In this document: positions 11,419 to 22,040 of the stretch, in pieces
How positions within the stretch are numbered: the stretch's first letter is position 1
Layout of the letters: each line of letters opens with the position of its first letter
Assembly: GCA_012932865.1 (NCBI GenBank)
Contig: SAXG01000025.1
Coordinates: forward strand, 310,001-374,000
Direction: 5' to 3'
DNA length: 64,000 nucleotides
Origin: Amylostereum areolatum
Taxonomy: Eukaryota; Basidiomycota; Agaricomycetes; Russulales; Stereaceae
Position numbers and translations under genes: made by a program
Notes under the pieces: model-generated
Seen by the model: the letters and a program-made list of their open reading frames with translations, nothing else
What the model was told of the DNA's origin: nothing
The model's database searches: none

Positions 11419-11971
11419 GGTAGGTTCAGATCTGTGTTAACCAAGGAATCGATGCCACTGCAAGTACTCACTATGTATATAAGTACCTTGATCAGATCCT
11501 GGGACTCCGAGGAGGTCGAACGTCACGGCGTGGGTTGAGCGCAATCCCGAGTTCTCACGTGATGAGACTCCCAGAGTCCCACTCCAGCGCGTAGTCGCGA
11601 GTCCGGGGTCGTCACCTCGGCCTCATCGACTATCACAGCCTGACTATATAATCTTGCGGACCATCGACCAACTTAACAACGTAAAAAGTCCGTTCAGATA
11701 AAATATCTCTATTTTTGCACTTCACTTTTCCTTCCGCGACCCTTGGGCCTTCGCTGCCAGGGCAAATCTATCTGCACTTGTGAAATTGTGCGCCCCTCAA
11801 CTATATTCACTGTTTGCTGATCCGGCCAACATGGGAAGCATGCATCACCGTCGTGGAATGTATATTTTTCACACACATAAGTACAACAAACTGCAGTGCT
11901 TCTTGGTCGTCGACGAAACAAGATCTGTCGCTCTCACTCCCTAATTCCCCTCGCAGGCTATCAGCCAACGG

Positions 11972-13222
11972 TCACACTTGCACCTTCCCCCAGTCGTTGC
12001 CGACAAGGCCTCTCTGCTGACGGTTAGATTTCCGTCAATTCTGAACGAAATGGTCCTTACTAGATTGAAGAAGTCAGGAAGCTCCTCCCACAGACGTTGC
12101 CGCCTCTGCTCCGCTGCCGCTGCGAAAACAGGCCTGCACCCGTCGCATAGGTTGAGTGTCTCGCCCGGCAATACTGAAAGATTGAGCAGATCCAAAAGGT
12201 CTGACGATCGATGTATCTGGGCAAATCGTTTCGTCCAGAAAGATTCCGCTTGGTCCACGCACACAGTAGAGTCTCTCGACGTCCGTTTGCAGACTCCGCT
12301 TCGACCCTGTTTCGGGTCGAGACTGAAGAGACGTGTCCTTAAAGAGGCCCTTCCGCGTATGAAGCGCTTGAAGTCATCGGCGTCAAGAGTCTCAAGGTCG
12401 GAGACGCGTCGATGCGTAGTTCCGTCGGTATCGAACTCGTGGACACGGGAAAGATCATAAAATGCAAGTGGGAGGATGGACGGAATGTTGTATTTCATAC
12501 CCAGGTGGATGGTTTGAGCTGAAAGAAATTACGGCCCACGGTCAGCACACCAGCTCGCGTTTCAAACAGCGGCGTAGAGTCACCTGGGTTTGGATAGAAG
12601 CGTGTGACATCCTTTCTGGGGTCTTTGAGTGATTTGAGTGATTTCCGAATCACGGCATCACGATCGTCCCACCGCCAGAGTTGCGGTGGCCATTGCTCGC
12701 AAATGGCGCTCGCGATAACTTTTCGAAGGTCTCGAGCGTCGTATTTCTGGGAGAGCTCCAGGATGCCCCGATACATCCCAGGGAAGTCGGACCTAGCGAG
12801 CTCAAACTCATCTAGCAGACGATGGCGGTTCGTGTATCTGGCAGTGGAGAGAAAATCAGTCACGATCCAGATGGATTTCAAGAAAAGAAATACGCAGGGA
12901 AATATAGCGCATGCAGGAAATCATGGAGGTCTTCTTCTGTGTCCTGAGTGTCCATCACCGGTAGGCCTTCGTATCGCTCAGACGCGGCCTCCAGCGCATC
13001 TTGGGGCCCGCTAAAAAGGTCACGGAAAAAGGTAGCGTGTGCCGCTAGTACGGACTTATGCACTTTGAAGGCCAAGGTTAGTTTTTCTTCCGTGGGCAAC
13101 GCGCGAAGGACGAAGTTGCCATCCTCCATCCAGATGTCGCCGTGTACAAAGATCTCCAGCAAAGTTGCTGGCGAGGTGGCTCGAATCCGTTTCTGGGGAG
13201 GAGAGTTATCCGAACACGACAT
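11972..13222 (-). CDS. BTB/POZ domain protein, array copy BTB4
   Basis: The predicted protein has 360 residues in four exons: 13222-12894, 12837-12584, 12518-12061 and 12013-11972. The BTB core reads HGDIWMEDGNFVLRALP, FKVHKSVLAAHATFFRDLF and LPVMDTQDTEEDLHDFLHAL. Exon 2 has SDFPGMYRGILELSQKYDAR and ends FYPNPG. Exon 3 begins AQTIHLGMKYNIPSILPLAF and includes a CDGC motif. The last exon gives RGLVGNDWGKVQV. It is divergent from BTB5 with only 141 bp between start codons, repeating the arrangement of BTB1/BTB2. The role is unknown; a BTB adaptor or scaffold function is the general expectation for the fold. Confidence 0.9.
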
Positions 13223-13363
13223 GGTGGCTTGGGATGGATCCCATCCTAGGACTCCGAGGAGTCGACACCTGCCAGTGGGCTCGGGAAATTGCCGACCGTT
13301 CTCACGTGATGAGAACGCGTCGTCGCAGGTCGTCGCGCGTACGGTCGCAATCGAATTGACAAG

Positions 13364-14640
13364 ATGGCCTCATCCTCGTCAACCACTCATGCAAAGCGAC
13401 CTAGGAGCAGCACAGACCACGAGAACCCGCCTCCCGTGGTAACACACAGTCCCGACCTCTGGCTGTCGGACGGGACCATCATTCTCCGGACCACCGATCC
13501 CGTCGCCAACGCCCAAACACTGTTCCGAGTGCACAAGTCCACACTCGGACTACACTCGTCCTTCTTCCACGACCTGTTTGATGGACCCCAGACGGCGTTT
13601 CATACGGCCTCGGAGAGTTACGACGGCCTACCGGTCATGGACATGATGGACGATGCGAGTGACGTGGCGGAATTTCTGAAAGCGATGTACTTTCCCCGGT
13701 ACGTCACGGCAGCCCATTTTGTCTTTCGTCCGTCTGACATGCTGTAGCTATATGCAACGACACAACGGCTCTACAATAAATGATCTGGACAGGAGCAATT
13801 TTCCTGGCATGTACGAAGGCATCCTCCGTCTCGCTCAGAAGTATGACGCGCAGGAGCTTCGCGAGATTGTCGTGGAAGGCGTCCGAAGAGAATGGCCAAC
13901 GACACTCAAGCGCTGGAATGCCAAGCGGCTCATATTGGATATAAACGCGGAGCTTGTCGAGGACCAGCCCCTGGACGACGAGGACTCATGGTTATTGTCG
14001 TACGAAGTGTATCCAAACCCAGGCGTGTTCTCTCCCTTCGTTTCTTCCATTGTACTACATGTCTGACTATCCTCGCCACTTCAGCGCAAGCTATTCGACT
14101 CGCCGTACAATTCGACATCCCAGACATTCTCCCGGTCGCATTTTACAACCTCGCGTGTATCTTCATGGATCGTTCGCGGGACTCTGATTTGAAGGATCAA
14201 GAAGTCATGCTTGACGGCTTGTCCTCCCCAGAGCTCCGACGCCTCGTCCTTGGAACGGCTGCTCTGCGGGCTGAGGTTCGAACAGTAGACCACTTCCTCT
14301 ACCCCGCACATGGATTTTGCTCCGGGAGCGATGGGGCGTGCCAGGACACAATTGCGGCATGGTGTAAAACTGCGCTGTTGTCCATGTACGAGTCGTCCGA
14401 TCTTCTCGAATGGCTCCGACTGCAGGAGAAGGACATGGATTTTACGAAGCTGCATCATGTCTGTGGCCCGTGTTCGGAACGCACCAAGAAGACCCTTCGT
14501 GCGCGTGCTGGTGCTATTTGGGTGAAGCTTCCTTCGCTGTTTGGCCTGGCAAGACTCTTTTTGTGTGTATGTCATGATATTCCTGTGCTAACTTTACTCG
14601 TCAGGATGACGTTGTCGACGAGAACTGGGGACATCACTAA
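13364..14640 (+). CDS. BTB/POZ domain protein, array copy BTB5
   Basis: The predicted protein has 369 residues in four exons: 13364-13698, 13748-14022, 14085-14548 and 14605-14640. The BTB core reads SPDLWLSDGTIILRTTD, FRVHKSTLGLHSSFFHDLFD and LPVMDMMDDASDVAEFLKAM. Exon 2 holds SNFPGMYEGILRLAQKYDAQ. Exon 3 starts AQAIRLAVQFDIPDILPVAF and carries a CGPC motif, and the last exon encodes DDVVDENWGHH. To keep the family frame, introns 2 and 3 must use GC donors (GCGTGT at 14023 and GCAAGA at 14549) where the paralogs use GT. The length is a clean multiple of three with these sites. It is the closest relative of the transposon-split BTB2 and shows what that gene looked like. Confidence 0.88.
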
Positions 14641-15077
14641 CGGTTAGAGGATGGAAGGCCGCAGACGGAGATGGGGAGGTTTCTCTCGAATTGACCTGCG
14701 AAGGGGTTACTTATTTTCTCATGGGTTTCGCGTTGGTTTCCGAACCCCACATACACCTACATAGAGGGCATGTCGATCACAACGAGCGAGCTTGGAGTGA
14801 CCGGTCACCGGTCACCGATCGCTGAAGGCTACGCACGTTGGCGTGTCAGGTCATGCTCAACTAACTATGCTCGCGCTATCGTGAGAGACGGTTTACTGTG
14901 TGGAAAGAGTGAGAGAAGAGGTCGACATCTCGTCTGCAAGGGTGGGTCACGTGGTTCGGAAATGAAAGAGGCGCGTCGCGTCCTGTCGCGTCGCACGTCT
15001 TGCTCTTGCCCACTAGCACAACTACTATCCTCTGCTATTCATTCTTCAGCTCGGTTTCGAATACGCCACGGGCTAAG

Positions 15078-16329
15078 ATGTCGGCGACGGACTCCGCTCG
15101 CGCACCGAAAAGGGCCCGAGTTGACAGCGCGACCGTCGAACCAGACGGCCCGTCGCCGTTGACCTTCATACGCAGCGACAAAGTCTGGATGGAAGACGGG
15201 AACATCATCCTTCGTGTAGCGAACGACAAAGTTACCACCAACTCGGCGATTCTCTTCAAAGTGCACAAGTTCGTGCTGGCGACGCACAGCACCTTCTTCC
15301 GCGACCTCTTCGATGGCCCGCAGACGGCGTTCGAGGCGGCGTCCGAGAAATACGAGGGTTTGCCGGTGATGGAGATGCAGGACGACAGCGAAGATCTGTG
15401 CGATTTTCTGAGGGCTCTCTACTATCCTTCGTGCGCCGTCCTTCTTCAGTGATCGTTACGTCGCTCATTCGTTGTGGCAGGTTCACCCACCGTCGTCACC
15501 TGATGAACAAGGACGAGCTACCCAGGTCGGCATTCCCTGCGATGCATGCCGGAGTCCTACGCCTTGCCAGTAAATACGATGCCCAAGATATCAGGGAGGT
15601 CGTCGTCGAGGCCTTTCACGAAGAGTGGCCCTCCAGATTACTCCTGTGGGACGCACGAGAAGCCCCAATAAGAGAGGATGTTGAGAACGGGGCGTGGAGT
15701 CAGGATGTGACGATCTTTTTCCCAGATCCAGGTCAGTACTTTCCCCCTTTCATTTCCTCTGTGGTTCTGACGGCCTCTAAAACTACTAGCTCACACCATC
15801 AGCCTTGCCATGGAATTCAACATCCCTTCCGCCCTCCCCGCCGCGTTTTACGACCTCTCGCGCATTTACGAGCTCGACATCGACCGTGAAGCTTCGCCCC
15901 GTACTTGCAACCTCTCCCGTATGACTGCCGCTCAGCTTCACCATTTGATCCGCGGACGCGCTGCTCTGCGAACATACCTCATTGAAGACATCGCTGAGCC
16001 GGGACGCACGTGGTCTGCGCAGTGTACTCGGCCACGGGAACAGTCGTGCGAACCATACATCGAGAGGTATTGGACTGAACAAGTTCAAGCCATGCATAAG
16101 TCTTCCGATCCATTGGAGTGGCTGAGACTCGCTGCGATGGCTGAAGGGCTGGACATATGCCATAAATGTAGGGATGGTGTCAAAGTGACGATGGAGGACG
16201 AGCGGACGACTTTGTGGTCGACACTTCCTACCATCTTTGACCTGGTGATGACTCTGTTTGCCTTCAGTGCTTATGTATATACCTGACTTCGGATAGAAAG
16301 CATTCGTCGCCGACGGCTGGGGCGACTAA
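15078..16329 (+). CDS. BTB/POZ domain protein, array copy BTB6
   Basis: The predicted protein has 363 residues in four exons: 15078-15430, 15481-15731, 15790-16244 and 16297-16329. The BTB core reads SDKVWMEDGNIILRVAND, LFKVHKFVLATHSTFFRDLF and LPVMEMQDDSEDLCDFLRAL. Exon 2 contains RRHLMNKDELPRSAFPAMHA and KYDAQDIREVVVEAF. Exon 3 begins AHTISLAMEFNIPSALPAAF and has the CHKC motif, and the tail is KAFVADGWGD. All splice sites are canonical. It is most like BTB1 in its exon 1 (ME(D)GNI, KFVLATH), although it is on the opposite strand. Function is unknown. Confidence 0.9.
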
Positions 16330-17861
16330 TATTGATGGACAAAGGGTCGTGTCTCAGCTTTGTATGTGTAGCAGACGCACTGTTGCACCTAATCTTTTGC
16401 ACCCTTTGTTCGTCTCGACGGTGCTTGTTTTGGCCGTGATTGACATAGTCTCCGTGGCTGACCTTACTCAGAAGACAGTCGTTCTGAGTATAAGGTCTGC
16501 ATCAATTTCAAGGGATCTCGCGGGACGGGAAAATAGCCATTTTAGGACGGCACGAAAGGCTCTCTCGAGCGCTGGAGAGCCAATCAAATTCATTTATGTC
16601 ATGGTTTGCTCGTCATGCGGATGACCTCCTCTGGCTGAGCTCTGAAACGGAGATGGTGGTGGATAGTTTAAATAAATTCTGTGCCGTGCATCGCATCAGA
16701 TATGCATATAAAGGGAATGCTAACAGTGCTCTTGCGGCAGTGGGGTAGCAGGCTGGACACGAGCTACAAGCTGATTATTTAAACTACTAGTACTTACACT
16801 GCTGGCTCGAGCTACCGGGCTGGACTTCGATAAGTACATCGACCGCGAGATAAACGGGTATGTAAACACGTTGTGAACAAGGTTTGCGCTGCACGGTAAG
16901 AACAGAAAGACGGCATATGTACTACTTCGATACCGAGGCCGCACCACCATAAGTTGTAGCCATGGTAGGCCAGCTAAGCATTGTTTGTGGAAGGTCATAG
17001 ACGGACAGCTGTCAGATAGTGGATCTCGTCAACATGAAAACTGGTGTAGGCCGTAACCACCAACCTCGTACCGCTTTCTGTGCAGGATGTATGCCTCATT
17101 TGCGGATCGTATATCATGCAACATGACGGGTGACAGTGCGACCCGCGACAGCGAATGGCAGCGACACGAAAAGTCGAAAACACCGGTGCTCATGAAGTCA
17201 GCATCCAAGGCTGTCAGAAATGCAACCACGAGCTCTTGCACAACGCATAATGCACGCACTGTACTTATTAATGAGCACCAGCGGCCGCCTTGCACCACTG
17301 AGCATGACACCACTGACCTTCTGAGCAAAAGCACTCAATGATAAAGCCGTGTCAGTGTATATTGCACTCGACATCGGCAATTCGAGAGCAAAGTCACAGT
17401 GCAACGACCGTCGACGTGCACGAGCCGTCAATGTGATGATGCGATAGGTATGACATGAAGGGACATCCCAAAAAGGCTATTTTCCCGTCCAGCCAAACCC
17501 CTTGAAATTGATGTAGCCTAGTGATTGACACGCCGATACGACTTCGGCGTCCAGGCGCGGCGGCACGAGGATGGTTCGGGTTATACAAGCTTCATACCTG
17601 ACAGACTTGGCTAATGTCGGAAGGCTCTTCTCTAGCGTTGGTGCGGTGCCTCTGTTGAGCACTGCTTCAGTGGGCAGCGGCGGTGACTCATGGCTCCTGG
17701 TTCGGGCGACGGTCCTTTGTAGGGTGCGTTTCCGTCATAGTGCATCTTGAGTGGCGCTTTTGGCTTGCTTTGTGGCGGGTTGGGCCAGGTTGGTCGTCGA
17801 GTCGTCCAAAGAGACATAGGCGCAAGGCTGCGCGCATTCGACAATGGACATCCTTTCGGCC
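16330..17861. other. Intergenic region between BTB6 and BTB7
   Basis: This stretch of about 1.5 kb has only short overlapping open frames on both strands, and no family-like protein, RNA gene or repeat was recognised. It probably contains the BTB6 terminator and the distal BTB7 promoter. Confidence 0.5.
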
Positions 17862-17868
17862 GTCGACC

Positions 17869-17950
17869 TATATAAGTACTCCCTTCCCCCCTCATTTCCG
17901 CCCTTTCCCCCCCCCTCTCAGTTCGACCCCAAGGACGTCTCTACGCTTCT
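17869..17950 (+). promoter_or_regulatory. Core promoter of BTB7: TATA box and CT-rich tract
   Basis: TATATAAG at about 17870 is followed by a long pyrimidine-rich stretch (CCTTTCCCCCCCC and similar) up to the ATG at 17962. CT-rich leaders upstream of the start are common in filamentous fungal promoters. The transcription start itself is not visible. Confidence 0.55.
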
Positions 17951-17961
17951 CTACGGCAACC

Positions 17962-19229
17962 ATGTCAGCGAATATTCCTCTCCTGGAAGATCCAGAGCGC
18001 AGGAGGGCTATCTCCACAGGTGTTGAGGTTCCGTCCTCGCCTACCCTCATCCGCAGCAGCACGTTCTGGCTGGCCGACGGGAACGTCATCCTTCGAGCAC
18101 CGGAACTGGTAACCGTCCCCGCGCTCGTCCACTACAAGGTGCACAAGTCCGTCCTTTCAAGGCACTGCGAATACTTCCGCGCCTTTTTCGAGAATGGAAA
18201 TTTAAGGGAGAGCTGCGATGACGAGTACTACGATGGCCTGTGGGTGGTGGACACGTATGCCACCCACACGGACACTGAGGCCTTTCTCCGCTCGCTCTAC
18301 GATCCCTCGTGAGACCTTTATCCACCTCTCTTCTCGCCGCTTTTCATTTACGAAACGCCGTGTGTCGCGCAGGTTCACCCATCGCCACCGTCGATGCTCG
18401 GCGATTGGGATGACGAGGGCCGAGTTCCCGAAGGCGTACGACGGGGTTCTCGACCTCGCCATCCGATACCAAGCCGAAGATCTGAAGTCTGTCGTCGTCG
18501 CCTCGTTGAAAGATGACTGGCCCTCGGCTCTCACGCACTGGGACATGCGCGAAGCCACGATACGGACGGAAATGAAGGGATCTGACGGTAGCCCCAACTC
18601 GTTCTACCCAAACCCAGGTCTGAGAACGCGCATCCCTCCTTCCTTCGCGAGTACACATCGCTAACGCAGGATCTAGTCGATGCCATACAGATGGTGATGG
18701 AGCACAAAATCTATGACATCCTCCCTGCGGCGTTCTACGACCTCAGCCGCCTGTACCATATCGAGAAATTGTCACCCGAGGAGTATGGAAAGCCGCGCAC
18801 TTACAATCTTGGCTCGTGGCCCCTCGAGCTGCGTATCATACAGGGCGTTGTCGCCATCCAGGAGCGCACAAGTGCGCGCTTCGTCGACTCGGATCTACGT
18901 CGGTCGGCGACGTGCGAGCGACCACCGACGGATACGTCCTGCCAGATGCGGATCGATCAATTCTTAGGTGGGCCCGTGCGTCGTGCGGCACGCATCTCGT
19001 TCGACCCGATCGGCTGGATGAACCAGGCGACGGCCTTCAGTGGCGGACTCGAAGCGTGCCGTACATGCAGAGCGGCGTGTGCGAAGGGGATGCAGGATAT
19101 TCGGCGGGAGCTGTGGATGCAATTGCCCGACTGCTTCGAACTGGTGCGTGGCCTTCCTTTGAGGCGAACTTTTCACCATATAACTGCTGCCAGCGAGAAC
19201 ATGTCGGTGAAAACTGGGGAAAAGTTTGA
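17962..19229 (+). CDS. BTB/POZ domain protein, array copy BTB7 (divergent)
   Basis: The predicted protein has 364 residues in four exons: 17962-18308, 18373-18617, 18677-19143 and 19194-19229. It is the most divergent array member. The BTB part reads SSTFWLADGNVILRAPE, YKVHKSVLSRHCEYFRAFFE and GLWVVDTYATHTDTEAFLRS, lacking the RDLFxGPQ signature of the others. Exon 2 has TRAEFPKAYDGVLDLAIRYQ and ends FYPNPG. Exon 3 contains DILPAAFYDLSRLYHIEKL and a CRTC motif, and the last exon gives REHVGENWGKV. The exon plan and the Trp-Gly tail are kept, so it clearly belongs to the family. Its function is unknown. Confidence 0.88.
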
Positions 19230-19446
19230 TCCTGGCTCGACGTCGGGGATGGCTGCTGGAATTTTCGGTAAGCACCCCATGGACCTTTCGCTGTGTACTG
19301 TGTAGTGTACTGTGTATATGATTACATAGTATAGGAGTTCAGTCAACGTGATATACGCGACAAATAAAAGGACATCTTCTACCAACGATCCCTCTGGGGG
19401 GATCCACTCCGGGACTCCGGCGAGAGCTTGGTACTGTAGTCGCGTC

Positions 19447-20048
19447 GACGCGAGCATGTGACAGGGCTCTCTTGACCTCTAACCACCACCATCACTTGGG
19501 ATTGGGGACCCCAAGTGGGTGCGTGGGAGGCCTGGGGAGGCGAGAACCTGGCTTGCCAGGCTCGTCAAAGTCGGCAGCCCTCCGCCGCAAGCCAGCGACG
19601 TATGCGGAACGTCGTTGGTACCCGCAGAACCGAGGCCGTCGACGTGGACGACGGCCCACCCCTCCTACCCACCCCGGTTTCCCCCGCTGAGTTCTTGAGG
19701 CCCAGCAATGTCTGGCTCCCTCTCCTCTATGCGCCAGCGCTGCGAGGCGGCAGTGTGCCTGCAGCTGTCGTCGACGCCCGCTGGTATGGGGTCCGGTTCT
19801 TCATGGGGCTTTGCCCCCCTTCACCGCGCGGCCCCCGCGTGCGGTTCTCCCAACGCGCCGTCTCTTGCCACTCGAGTTCGACGCATCCCTTCCTTTCAAC
19901 GACCCTTCCATCCTTCTGTCCGACTCTGTTCTACCATACTTTCCGTTCACCTGTACCCTTCGGGGAGCCGCATTTAGTCTTAGGTACTTGACGCGGGATA
20001 TAAATGTATTCAAAAAAAAAAAAAAAAAAAAAGACGCGAGCATGTGAC
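19447..20048 (+). mobile_element. Poly(A)-tailed retroposon-like insertion with 16-bp duplication
   Basis: GACGCGAGCATGTGAC occurs at 19447-19462 and again, identically, at 20033-20048. The 570 bp between them end in 21 consecutive A residues (20012-20032) that abut the right copy. A perfect duplication of this size plus a 3' poly(A) tail is the hallmark of target-primed reverse transcription, so this is a LINE fragment, a SINE or a retroposed transcript. I recognised no reverse transcriptase residues or convincing Pol III boxes inside. An open frame of 158 codons on the plus strand has no recognisable family. The source element is unidentified. Confidence 0.8.
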
Positions 20049-20221
20049 TCTTTGAGTACGCGACGTCAGAGGACGTCATCGTGACGTCACCTGTCATTGC
20101 TTATGTCCTCTACACCTTTGCACTACGTTCCCCAAGCGTACCCCCCGCTCGATGAGCGCATTTTTTGTCCATTTTGGGCCTCCGGAATGCATCTGGCTGA
20201 AGCGCTCTTCCGTCCCGCGAG

Positions 20222-20229
20222 CTGTATAA
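20222..20229 (+). promoter_or_regulatory. TATA box of CsbD-like gene 1
   Basis: A TGTATAAAG motif lies about 100 bp before the ATG at 20330, followed by a CT/CA-rich leader. It is the only TATA-like word close upstream of the gene. Confidence 0.5.
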
Positions 20230-20329
20230 AGAGGAGGGCTTTCTCGGCGTTGATCCCCACCAATCTTCCCCACCCTCGCATCCAAACCACTCGCATCTCA
20301 ATCACCCAACCACCCGACCACTTTTAAGA

Positions 20330-20780
20330 ATGTCTTCCACCAACGAGCCTTCGTACGTCCGCCGTTTTTTTTGCTTCGTCGAAGCGCTGACATTCTTCCC
20401 CACCCGCAGCAAAGCCAACGGCCAGTACCATTCCACCAAGGGTAACGTCGTCGAGGCGATCGGCAACCTGACTGGCGCGACGACGTGGCAGCAGTCCGGC
20501 AAGGAGGAGCATGCCTCTGGCGAGGCCGAGTACAAGGCTGCGCAAGCCCAGGGCTACGTAGAAGGCACCGCCGACCGTGTGTCTGGCAAGTACAACTCCG
20601 TCGTTGGCGCAGTGACGGGCGACAAGCAGCAGCAGGCCGAGGGTGAGTTTTCTTCTTTCGCAGCTCGTTCCTCTCACCTTGTTTTTTTACACGAACCTCT
20701 TCTTACGGTGCTCCTTCTCCACAGGCAACGTCCGCCACGACAAAGGCGAGGCCCAGCAGGAGATCAACAAGAACGCATAA
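20330..20780 (+). CDS. CsbD-like stress protein 1
   Basis: This small hydrophilic protein of 103 residues is encoded in three exons: 20330-20352, 20410-20642 and 20725-20780. The CsbD-like domain (named after a Bacillus general-stress protein) is visible as GQYHSTKGNVVEAIGNLTG, GKEEHASGEAEYKAAQAQGY, VEGTADRVSGKYNSVVGAVT and GDKQQQAEGN, ending HDKGEAQQEINKNA. It has no signal peptide, membrane helix or cysteine. Fungal members are abundant, often stress- or starvation-induced proteins of unknown mechanism. The gene shares its exon plan with the second CsbD gene at 44410-44839, where the central exon is also exactly 233 nt. Confidence 0.93.
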
Positions 20781-21990
20781 CCGTCGTACGAATTGTGTCC
20801 GGCGTCGAACTTGACTCAGATTGATTAGGTTTCCTTGTTCAACGGATGTACTATACAGTACGACGAATGGGTTGTTGAAATAATGGTGTTATCGCTATTG
20901 CAGGAATAGATATTCGACGCAACTCGTTTACGTTGAACGTTGCTGAGATCGTGAGAGCTCGATTCGTGATGTCAGAAGTGTTCAGAGGTTTGTATTACGT
21001 CATTGAGCAGATTGAGGACTGGTTCATGCTGCGAACCGGTCCCCGGTTCGCCCGGGTCTAGACGGAACTTGACTCATCTTTGCTGCTGGCATGCGCAGCC
21101 TGCAGGTGCACCCGCAAATGTTGTCTTCTAGTTTGCCATCAAGACGCTCCGAAAATTCATCGATCGTGTATTTACAGGCCCTTTCCGTCAGTGGAACAAC
21201 ATTCGTACGTCTTGGAACATGACCTGATAGGAAATTCCACCTCTTGCAAACGCTCAGGTTCATTCTCCTGAAACTTCGGGCGCAAAATTTCACCAACTTC
21301 TCAGTGGGATCGCATAGCCCCGCTATTTGTGTATATGAATGGCATTCCTTCCTGGGTACGTACAGACCCTCAGGACTCTATAGATCGCACTCTGTCCCCT
21401 ACACTGATGTTCAAAAATCCCAGCAGGGGTCGTGGTGCACCCATGGCGGATGACGCATGTTAATAGGTCCCGACCATTCACCAGACGCAGTGTTTAATGG
21501 CACGGCGCCTTGAACGATATCTTCGCAATGACACTCCTTCGCCATCTCCCCTTCGGGAAGGTCCCGTTCAATCTAGACCTTTCCTCAAGTTCTCCGGCGA
21601 GGGACTAATCATTTCCTACCAGGTCTCCCCCTTCTCTTCCCTGTGGCTCAGAGGGCCCCGAAACCTTTTCTCTCTCTCGTAAGTATGTTGAATGGATGTT
21701 GGACGGATTTAGGGTATAATACATTCTAGGCGTCTGTACACCATCCATGTCAGCGTCTTCAAGCTTCAAGCGTAGTTCGTTGACCCTTAGTGGGTTCACT
21801 TTTCTCTCCCTCTGCCCACGACTCATTCTACGCGATAGGAGTAGCACATGAGCGTGCGCTTGATATGTCATGGAAACCTATGCGCAGCATCGTCTTCCGT
21901 TCAGAGCCTTTTCCATTCCATCCTAGCCATTCCTTTCGTCTGATCCTCCGCGTTTTCAGCTCTTGGAACAAAAGACTGGATGCGGAGTCC
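20781..21990. other. Intergenic region upstream of terpene synthase A
   Basis: About 1.2 kb with no recognisable gene. Short open frames on both strands look like chance. The right end holds the core promoter of terpene synthase A. Confidence 0.5.
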
Positions 21991-21998
21991 GACGCACA

Positions 21999-22004
21999 TA
22001 TAAA
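21999..22004 (+). promoter_or_regulatory. TATA box of terpene synthase A
   Basis: TATAAA sits within GACGCACATATAAACCGTG, 37 bp before the ATG at 22041. The same motif, context and spacing recur before synthases B and C, so this is a conserved core promoter. Confidence 0.75.
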
Positions 22005-22040
22005 CCGTGTCCCATGTAGGACTTCCGCATCCATTCCATC

